From Gammaproteobacteria bacterium (GTDB lineage Bacteria > Pseudomonadota > Gammaproteobacteria > UBA6429 > Thiohalophilaceae): a DNA stretch of 48,247 nucleotides. The notes beneath the pieces are model-generated. The model worked only from the letters and a program-made list of their open reading frames with translations, searched no databases and was not told the origin of the DNA. Positions 42,589-48,247 of this stretch are shown one piece after another (the stretch's first letter is position 1; each line of letters starts with the position of its first letter). The stretch lies in contig JAPHTF010000105.1 of assembly GCA_026197095.1 (NCBI GenBank), positions 1 to 48,247 of the forward strand, given 5' to 3'. Made by a program: the position numbers and the translations under genes.

Positions 42589-43326
42589 ATGGGCATCAAA
42601 AAATCACAAGATAATATTTTTGCATCACCACTTTCAGAAATCGTAGATTTTGTTTTTGATGAAAAGGTGGTGGATGTTTTTCCTGATATGATTAATCGTT
42701 CTGTGCCAGGATATAGCACAATCATTAATCTGATAGGTACACTTGCTCAGCGCTATGCCAGGCCTGATACCCGGTTGTATGATTTAGGCTGTTCTCTTGG
42801 TGCTGCCAGTTTATCCATGCGGCATCGCTTAATTGAGGACGGTTGTGAAATTATTTCAGTTGATAACGCTGAAGCAATGATTGATCGGCTGGATAAAATA
42901 TTACAACGCGATAATAGTAAAACGCCGGTTCAAACATTATGTGCTGATGTTCAGGATGTTGAAATACAGAATGCTTCTGTAATAGTCATGAATTTTACTT
43001 TACAGTTTATTTCCTTATCTGATCGTGAAAAAATTATTACAAAAATATATGATGGTTTGAATAAAGGTGGATGTTTAATTTTATCCGAAAAACTCGCATT
43101 TTCTGATTCGCGTGAAAATGATATTCAAATTGATCTTCATCATGCCTTTAAAAGATCAAATGGTTACAGTGACCTTGAAATCGCACAAAAACGTAATGCT
43201 TTAGAAAATGTGCTTCTTCCTGAGACAAAAGAAACACATATACAGCGTTTAAAAGAAACCGGGTTTACCCAGGTTATACCCTGGTTCCAGTGTTTTAATT
43301 TTGCTTCTTTTATTGCTATTAAATAA
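42589..43326 (+). CDS. cmoA: Carboxy-SAM synthase CmoA
   Basis: A 245-residue enzyme that makes carboxy-S-adenosylmethionine from SAM and prephenate. SAM motif YDLGCSLGAASLS is at 64-76. Other family segments are DVFPDMINRSVPGYSTII, VMNFTLQFI, LILSEKL, HHAFKRSNGYSDLEIAQKR and WFQCFNFAS. Its product is used by CmoB, whose gene follows 11 bases downstream. The start lies just after a strong hairpin. Confidence 0.97.
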   Translation: MGIKKSQDNIFASPLSEIVDFVFDEKVVDVFPDMINRSVPGYSTIINLIGTLAQRYARPDTRLYDLGCSLGAASLSMRHRLIEDGCEIISVDNAEAMIDRLDKILQRDNSKTPVQTLCADVQDVEIQNASVIVMNFTLQFISLSDREKIITKIYDGLNKGGCLILSEKLAFSDSRENDIQIDLHHAFKRSNGYSDLEIAQKRNALENVLLPETKETHIQRLKETGFTQVIPWFQCFNFASFIAIK

Positions 43327-43337
43327 TCGGTTTAACG

Positions 43338-44309
43338 ATGATTGATTATAGTGAGCTCTATAAAGCACTTAAAAATACAGAAGCGGCAGAATGGTTAAAC
43401 ACGCTTGAGCAAAGTGTAGAGCGTGCCTTTAATTCTCCACGCCATGGTGATCTTGATAACTGGCTTGCTATGTTAGATAGTCTGCCCGCTATTAAAGCCG
43501 CATCGATTGATTTAACTCATGAAATTCGCATTGGCTCTGAAACTGATGCGGAACAAAATGTTCGAGACAAGCTTGAACAACATCTACGAATGCTTATGCC
43601 GTGGCGTAAAGGTCCATTTTCGATATTTGGTTTAGATATTAATACAGAGTGGCACTCAGACTGGAAATGGGATCGGGTGCAGCCGCATATAACACCGTTA
43701 AAAGGTAAGCACGTTTTAGATATTGGTTGTGGTAATGGATATTACGCCTTAAGAAGTTACGGCCAGGGTGCAGATTTGGTTCTTGGTGTTGATCCCGGGC
43801 AAAAATATATTATGCAGTTTTATGCACTTAAGAAATATCTTGGCGATATTCCGGTGCATTTATTACCGCTTGGTATTGAAGACATTCCGCCCTCCTTAAA
43901 AGCATTTGATACGGTCTTTTCGATGGGCGTGTTGTATCACCGTCGTTCACCCCTGGAGCACCTATCCGAGCTTCGTGAATGCTTAAAACCCGGTGGGGAA
44001 CTCGTATTAGAAACGCTGGTCATAGAAGGTGGTGTTAATTCAGTATTGCTGCCCAGGGATCGTTACCAGCAAATGCGTAATGTTTGGTTTTTGCCGAGTT
44101 GTGATGCTTTGGTATTGTGGTTACAACGCTGTGGCTTTAAAAATGTACGTGTTGTGGATGTATCAAAAACCACAACCGATGAGCAACGCGCAACAGACTG
44201 GATGACGTTTGATTCATTAGAGAATTTTTTAGATGCCAATGATCCAACGAAGACAATCGAAGGCTACCCCGGGCCAATGAGAGCGGTTGTTTTGGCGAAT
44301 GCTCCATAG
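43338..44309 (+). CDS. cmoB: tRNA U34 carboxymethyltransferase CmoB
   Basis: A 323-residue enzyme, identical in length to E. coli CmoB, that transfers the carboxymethyl group from carboxy-SAM to 5-hydroxyuridine-34 in tRNA. The SAM loop is VLDIGCGNGYY (126-136). Residues known to bind carboxy-SAM in E. coli CmoB appear at the same positions: K91, W105, K110, Y200 and R315. It follows cmoA by 11 bases in one operon. Confidence 0.97.
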   Translation: MIDYSELYKALKNTEAAEWLNTLEQSVERAFNSPRHGDLDNWLAMLDSLPAIKAASIDLTHEIRIGSETDAEQNVRDKLEQHLRMLMPWRKGPFSIFGLDINTEWHSDWKWDRVQPHITPLKGKHVLDIGCGNGYYALRSYGQGADLVLGVDPGQKYIMQFYALKKYLGDIPVHLLPLGIEDIPPSLKAFDTVFSMGVLYHRRSPLEHLSELRECLKPGGELVLETLVIEGGVNSVLLPRDRYQQMRNVWFLPSCDALVLWLQRCGFKNVRVVDVSKTTTDEQRATDWMTFDSLENFLDANDPTKTIEGYPGPMRAVVLANAP

Positions 44310-44346
44310 AATATTAAAGAAATAATCTCTTACAAAGGCAATAATC

Positions 44347-44997
44347 ATGTCCGAAATGGTAAATAAAGAGCGAGCACTACCGGGCAGAGCGGAAGCAATC
44401 GCCTTACCGGCAACACATTTTGTTAATCAAAATCCACTCATGCCTCCTTACCCAGAAAACATGCAACAGGCGATGTTTGGACTGGGTTGCTTTTGGGGCG
44501 CCGAACGCAAATTTTGGGAAACGAAAGGGGTATACATTACCTTGGCGGGTTATTCCGCGGGTTACACACCTAACCCGACCTATCAGGAAGTGTGTAGCGG
44601 TATGACCGGACATAATGAAGTGGTGTACGTACTCTATGATCCCGCAATAGTCCGTTATGACGAGTTATTGCAAGTCTTCTGGGAGTCGCATAATCCGACC
44701 CAGGGGATGCGGCAGGGCAATGATCGGGGCACGCAATACCGTTCCGGGATCTATACCTATTCACAAGCACAAAAAGATCAGGCTTTAAAATCGAAGCAAC
44801 AGTACCAACAGCTCCTCACCACAGCAGGCTTGAATACGATTACCAGTGAAATACTTGAAGCAACCGAATTTTACCCCGCAGAAGAGTATCACCAGCAATA
44901 TTTGGCTAAAAACGCCGGTGGATATTGTGGCCTGGGAGGAACAGGTATCCTGTTTTCTAAAGGCTCAGCCCGGGCTGTCTTTAGTCCTGTAAGGTAA
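44347..44997 (+). CDS. msrA: Peptide methionine sulfoxide reductase MsrA
   Basis: A 216-residue MsrA that reduces methionine-S-sulfoxide in proteins. The catalytic cysteine is C48 in GLGCFWGAE. Only one C-terminal cysteine is seen (C194 in [10 protein letters not shown]), whereas E. coli MsrA has two, so the regeneration mechanism may use one resolving step. C83 is an extra cysteine. AAAGG upstream of the start. The last 17 bases overlap the convergent yjbQ gene tail to tail. Confidence 0.95.
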   Translation: MSEMVNKERALPGRAEAIALPATHFVNQNPLMPPYPENMQQAMFGLGCFWGAERKFWETKGVYITLAGYSAGYTPNPTYQEVCSGMTGHNEVVYVLYDPAIVRYDELLQVFWESHNPTQGMRQGNDRGTQYRSGIYTYSQAQKDQALKSKQQYQQLLTTAGLNTITSEILEATEFYPAEEYHQQYLAKNAGGYCGLGGTGILFSKGSARAVFSPVR

Positions 44998-45391
44998 TAA
45001 CAACTTTTCGTTGCTGTCCTCTGCTGCGATGTTCCCATAAATAAATACCTTGCCAGGTTCCTAACAGGCAACGACCCTTTGCGACAGGGATTGTCATACT
45101 GTTTTGCGTCAAAATGGTGCGAATATGTGCCGGCATATCATCTGGTCCTTCCATATCATGGTGGTAGTCTGGGTCCCCGTCTGGTGCGATACGCGCCATA
45201 AAATTTTCCAGGTCTGTTCGTACGCTGGCATCTGCATTTTCGCAGAGGATCAGGGAGGCGCTGGTATGTTGCAAAAATAAATGACATAAACCTGACTGAA
45301 TATGACTTTCATCGATGACTTTCTGAATAGCTTTCGATATTTCATAAGTCCCCCGACCATTTGTTTCTATATTTAACATTTGTTGTTTCAT
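44981..45391 (-). CDS. yjbQ: YjbQ-family protein (UPF0047)
   Basis: A 136-residue UPF0047 protein. Family motifs are [42 protein letters not shown] and [12 protein letters not shown]. The E. coli YjbQ was reported to have thiamine-phosphate synthase activity, but the true role is uncertain. The start is 45391; an ATG four codons later is also possible. It overlaps the msrA gene by 17 bases at the 3' end. Confidence 0.9.
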   Translation of the reverse strand: MKQQMLNIETNGRGTYEISKAIQKVIDESHIQSGLCHLFLQHTSASLILCENADASVRTDLENFMARIAPDGDPDYHHDMEGPDDMPAHIRTILTQNSMTIPVAKGRCLLGTWQGIYLWEHRSRGQQRKVVITLQD

Positions 45392-45432
45392 AAAAATTTA
45401 CCCATTTATATGACTATGTGACAGTTGTTAAC

Positions 45433-45463
45433 AAAGAAAACGGATATGTAGAGAGTTTTCTTT
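45433..45463. other. Intergenic 9-bp hairpin
   Basis: AAAGAAAAC (45433-45441) pairs with GTTTTCTTT (45455-45463), 42 bases upstream of the yjbQ start and in front of the divergent YbaK-HDOD gene. It is AT-rich and could be an operator or chance. Confidence 0.4.
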
Positions 45464-45590
45464 AATTTTTATTTTGTGAGCTGAAACTTCGCTATATGAG
45501 AAAAACTGACTACGCTTAATTACCCTATTAATTTAAGTATAAAACAAAACTGTGTAACAAATGTTTGCAGATGGTTTTCACATATAACTA

Positions 45591-45596
45591 TATAAT
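45591..45596 (+). promoter_or_regulatory. Candidate -10 box for the YbaK-HDOD gene
   Basis: A perfect TATAAT lies 39 bases before the ATG at 45636. The nearest -35-like sequence (TTGCAG at 45565-45570) is 20 bases upstream, longer than ideal, so the call is tentative. Confidence 0.35.
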
Positions 45597-45635
45597 TTTT
45601 AACCGGAAATAAAAAAAACAATTGGATTATGTTTA

Positions 45636-46970
45636 ATGCCGAGTGAACTACTCAAGACTATCTTTCAGCAGAATCAGGTCGATTTTCGTTGTATAGATCT
45701 TTTTTCTTCTGCGGGTAATTTTGTTGCAGATATGTCTAAACAGTCCCAGATTGATTGCGCAATTTTATCCGATAACAGCGATATTTTTATTGCTCTTAAT
45801 CCTGCCACCCACCGCTTTAATTTATCTCTTCTTAATAAAGTATTAGGAAAAAAATTATCGCGTGTAGAAAAAAGAGAAGCCCAGGAATTAAATGCAAATT
45901 TATTAACAGGGATGTCACTCAATTTGAAAAACAATATACATGTTTTTATTGATGAAGCCCTGGAGTACCAGGATGAACTCTATGTAGTCGATGATAGTGC
46001 CGAGCAGGCTTATGCGATTGATATAAAGCAATTACAAAAGCTGACTAATGATGAACTAATAGGAATATCTTTTTCGGAAGAGGTCATAATCAATATGGAT
46101 GTTAAAGAAACATTGAGCTTTAAAGAACGCGTTAAAGCACTGCACTCATTGCCTCCCATGCCTGAAACAGCCGCGCAAATTTTAAATTTGAGGGCTTTAA
46201 AGGATGTGAAAGTCGAACAAATTGTCAATGTGATCGAAAAGGATCCTGTTCTTGTTGCGCAAATAGTCAGTTATGCAAACTCCGCATTTTTTGGCCAGGC
46301 AGGCTCAGTGAAATCTTTAAAAGATGCTATTTTTAGAGTCTTAGGCGTTGATGCAGTCATGAACATGGCTTTAGCATTATCGGTAGGCTCAACCTTTAAA
46401 ATTCCACAGTCCGGCCCGGTAGGTTCCCGGGCAATCTGGCGTTCATCAATATACTCTGCTTCTTTAATGCAGCGTTTAAGCATGTTAATGCCATGGGGAG
46501 AACGTCCTAACCCTGGTACGGCTTACCTGGTCGGTTTATTACATGACGTAGGTTTACTGGTGCTGGGCCATCTCTTTAGCCATGAATATATCGAGCTCAA
46601 TGAGTACCTGGAAAAGAACAAAGATGTGAATTTATTTAAAGCCGAAGAGCAGGTTTTTGGTATTAATCATATTGAAGTTGGTAAAATGGTTATGCGCATG
46701 TGGAATATGCCTGAAGAACTTATTGGGGTTGCTGCTCATATTAATGAGAAGAATTATTCCGGTGAAAATGAAAAATATATCCAGTTATTAAGTGTTATTA
46801 AAACGATACTGGTCCCGCATGGTTTAGCCTTTGGTGATAGTTCTGAAGATTTGCCATTAGAACTACTGGAAAAACTCTGTCTTGATGAGGAAGAGGTCAT
46901 ACTCGCGGCTGATGAAGTGCTACAAGAAGGTGAAATAATTAAAGAATTAGTCAAACAAATGTGTGCTTAA
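45636..46970 (+). CDS. YbaK-like and HDOD two-domain protein
   Basis: A 444-residue fusion. The N-terminal 150 residues resemble the YbaK/aminoacyl-tRNA deacylase fold (CAILSDNSDIFIALNPATHRFNLSLLNKVLGKK), but appear degenerate. An HDOD domain (about 160-370) follows, with LPPMPETAAQILNLRALKD, EKDPVLVAQIVSYANSAFFGQ and LVGLLHDVGLLVLGH. This architecture exists in gammaproteobacteria; the role is probably regulatory. No clear ribosome-binding site; a TATAAT lies 39 bases upstream. Confidence 0.88.
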   Translation: MPSELLKTIFQQNQVDFRCIDLFSSAGNFVADMSKQSQIDCAILSDNSDIFIALNPATHRFNLSLLNKVLGKKLSRVEKREAQELNANLLTGMSLNLKNNIHVFIDEALEYQDELYVVDDSAEQAYAIDIKQLQKLTNDELIGISFSEEVIINMDVKETLSFKERVKALHSLPPMPETAAQILNLRALKDVKVEQIVNVIEKDPVLVAQIVSYANSAFFGQAGSVKSLKDAIFRVLGVDAVMNMALALSVGSTFKIPQSGPVGSRAIWRSSIYSASLMQRLSMLMPWGERPNPGTAYLVGLLHDVGLLVLGHLFSHEYIELNEYLEKNKDVNLFKAEEQVFGINHIEVGKMVMRMWNMPEELIGVAAHINEKNYSGENEKYIQLLSVIKTILVPHGLAFGDSSEDLPLELLEKLCLDEEEVILAADEVLQEGEIIKELVKQMCA

Positions 46971-47008
46971 AGCTGTAATAACCCGGTTTTATTATCTATA
47001 TTTAGATA

Positions 47009-47407
47009 ATGTCGAAAGAACAAAAAGAAAATTCAAATCCAGCTCAAAATTTATTAGTACGTGCTACAAGCGCTTTACCACAAAACTCCAGGATCCAATA
47101 TTCAGAACCGTTATGGAAACGTGTACCCACACGTGACCTGTCAGGTAAACCCTATACTGATTTCATGATGCTTATTCCTGGTTTACGTAATTTCGAATCA
47201 TCACGTTTACAGGATATCATTGATAAAGTAGAGGCCGTTTTAAAGCGTTATGAGAAGGATATTATTCTTGCCGATCTGAATCTTAAAATAAATGTTTTAT
47301 GGGTAACATTGCAGCCTCATATTGGGCTAAGCACTGAAATTGCTGCTTTAATTCATCATATCGTACCGGAAGCTAAACTTGTTTCACAGCACACTGTTTC
47401 AGCTTAG
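47009..47407 (+). CDS. Conserved-looking protein of unknown function
   Basis: A 132-residue soluble protein. The N-terminus is polar and probably flexible, then a segment DFMMLIPGLRNFESSRLQDIIDKVEAVLKRYEKDIILADLNLKINVLWVTL, read as two parts, suggests an alpha/beta domain. I do not recognise the family. It lies 38 bases after the YbaK-HDOD gene on the same strand, so they may be co-transcribed. Convergent with the phospholipase gene, eight bases apart. Confidence 0.7.
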   Translation: MSKEQKENSNPAQNLLVRATSALPQNSRIQYSEPLWKRVPTRDLSGKPYTDFMMLIPGLRNFESSRLQDIIDKVEAVLKRYEKDIILADLNLKINVLWVTLQPHIGLSTEIAALIHHIVPEAKLVSQHTVSA

Positions 47408-47415
47408 GTTTGATT

Positions 47416-48247
47416 TTAATCACGTAAAAAATACAGGATGTTTTCTTTCTCGCGCTGCGTATCTTCGTAGCCAAGTTTAATCAGTGCATTACAATATCCT
47501 TTTTCAAACAAAAGATAGCTCATTAAGTTACTGTCTGTTTTCGAATAGGCGCCAATGCCGCGCAGCAAGCTTTTAATTGACCAGGGTAACTCATGTGCAT
47601 GTGCTGCGGCCATTTTTCCGATATCTTCACTCGGAGAAACAACCTGTACTTCAACTTGCCTTAAAGTGACACCATGTTTTTCACGATCCTGATCATCAAT
47701 TAACTTAACGGTTTTATTTATTCGCTGTAATCGTTCAATATCTGCGTCAAGGCTATCAAGGAAAATACTATTCAAAGTATGTCCTGCTATTTCACCCAGC
47801 GTAGGCGGGTTGGCGTTAGATATGCGTTCAAGTTTTGGTTCACTTTGGTGGTTACCAATAATTAAAACACGATCAGCCCCCAGGTGGAGCGCTGGACTGA
47901 TGGGGGCCGTTTGACGTATTGAACCATCACTAAAAAATTCACGGTTAAGTTTGACAGGAGAAAATAAAAAAGGGATAGCCGATGAGGCCATTAAGTGATC
48001 GACAGTTATTCGTGTCGATACACCGATACGCTGGGCGCGCTTCCAGTTTTTTAGCGATGAATGTCCATGATAAAAAGCGACAGATTGATGACTGGAGTAA
48101 CCAGTGGCATTAATGCTTAAGGCATGGAGTGATTTTTTATCTATAGCGCTTTGGAATACACCGCTATCAATATATTGCTCTAATAATTTACGTAATGGTG
48201 TTCTATCAAGCAGATATATCGGGTTGTGTTTTCCTAAGCCTCCCATG
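47416..48247 (-). CDS. Patatin-like phospholipase (N-terminus outside window)
   Basis: The open frame runs to the window edge and encodes at least 276 residues, the C-terminal part of a patatin-like phospholipase. The catalytic Asp motif DG is seen as FFSDGSIRQTAPISPAL, preceded by HLMASSAIPFLFSPV. The nucleophile motif GxSxG must lie outside, as the N-terminal third is missing. Such proteins hydrolyse phospholipids or lipid droplets. The long C-terminal part fits bacterial patatins of about 370 residues. Confidence 0.88.
   Translation of the reverse strand, partial: MGGLGKHNPIYLLDRTPLRKLLEQYIDSGVFQSAIDKKSLHALSINATGYSSHQSVAFYHGHSSLKNWKRAQRIGVSTRITVDHLMASSAIPFLFSPVKLNREFFSDGSIRQTAPISPALHLGADRVLIIGNHQSEPKLERISNANPPTLGEIAGHTLNSIFLDSLDADIERLQRINKTVKLIDDQDREKHGVTLRQVEVQVVSPSEDIGKMAAAHAHELPWSIKSLLRGIGAYSKTDSNLMSYLLFEKGYCNALIKLGYEDTQREKENILYFLRD

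Noticed and set aside
1..48247. tRNA or rRNA genes
   Set aside because: No cloverleaf with GGTTCGAA-type T-arm or rRNA signature was noticed in the intergenic regions by eye; a tRNA-scan would settle it.

Overview
The window looks like chromosomal DNA from an AT-rich gammaproteobacterium. Its markers are Uup, GreB, Tex, HrpA, SlyD, YcgN, TcdA, DUF2189 and DUF2288 proteins, and the tRNA wobble-uridine enzymes CmoA, CmoB and CmoM. Two DsrC/TusE-family proteins and a six-gene SUF operon hint at a bacterium with active sulfur trafficking, such as a sulfur oxidiser or methylotroph relative. I cannot name a genus. I see no prophage, CRISPR array, tRNA, rRNA or intact transposase gene.

Layout. 0-8.5 kb: the end of a cold-shock gene, a DsbA-like thioredoxin-fold protein, adenylate kinase and a lipase-like hydrolase. 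These are followed on the minus strand by a secreted HbpS/GlcG-like protein, an unknown helical protein and a TusE-like protein. Then come a YedI/DUF808 membrane protein, a spermidine-synthase-like protein, a putative 2OG-Fe(II) oxygenase, a PAS protein and a lipoprotein-greB pair. 8.6-13.1 kb: uup and tex, separated by a palindromic repeat. 13.3-17.3 kb: a signalling block with a membrane diguanylate cyclase, a membrane protein ending in a kinase-like dimerisation segment without an ATPase domain, and a soluble hybrid histidine kinase. 17.3-22.2 kb: the minus-strand operon sufB-sufC-sufD-sufT-sufA-sufE, which has no sufS. 22.6-23.8 kb: three small genes with strong ribosome-binding sites, the last encoding a DsrC-like protein that has lost its catalytic cysteine. 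23.9-31.1 kb: a TatD-TcdA-hydrolase operon, a DUF2189 protein, and a run of small genes (SprT-like, DksA-like, YcgN, DUF2288, HIT, GIY-YIG, MBL-fold). 31.1-39.1 kb: a MITE, a lipoprotein, a uracil-DNA glycosylase-family protein, cmoM, a second diguanylate cyclase, hrpA and a SET-domain protein. 39.4-48.2 kb: an HDOD protein, slyD, a chemoreceptor, cmoA-cmoB, msrA, yjbQ, a YbaK-HDOD fusion, an unknown protein and a truncated patatin-like phospholipase.

Functional themes. tRNA modification is represented by CmoA, CmoB, CmoM and TcdA. Iron-sulfur and sulfur chemistry is represented by SUF, two DsrC-family proteins, the Fe-S-type uracil-DNA glycosylase and MsrA. c-di-GMP and environmental signalling is represented by two GGDEF proteins, two HDOD proteins, the hybrid kinase, the PAS protein and the chemoreceptor. 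Intergenic DNA carries at least four different palindromic, MITE-like repeats.

The best candidates for something undescribed are the three-gene cluster at 22.6-23.8 kb, the ATPase-less kinase-like membrane protein at 14.6 kb, the sufS-less SUF operon, and the hairpin that covers the likely ribosome-binding site of cmoA. All functions are inferred by reading motifs and recalling families; no database search was run.
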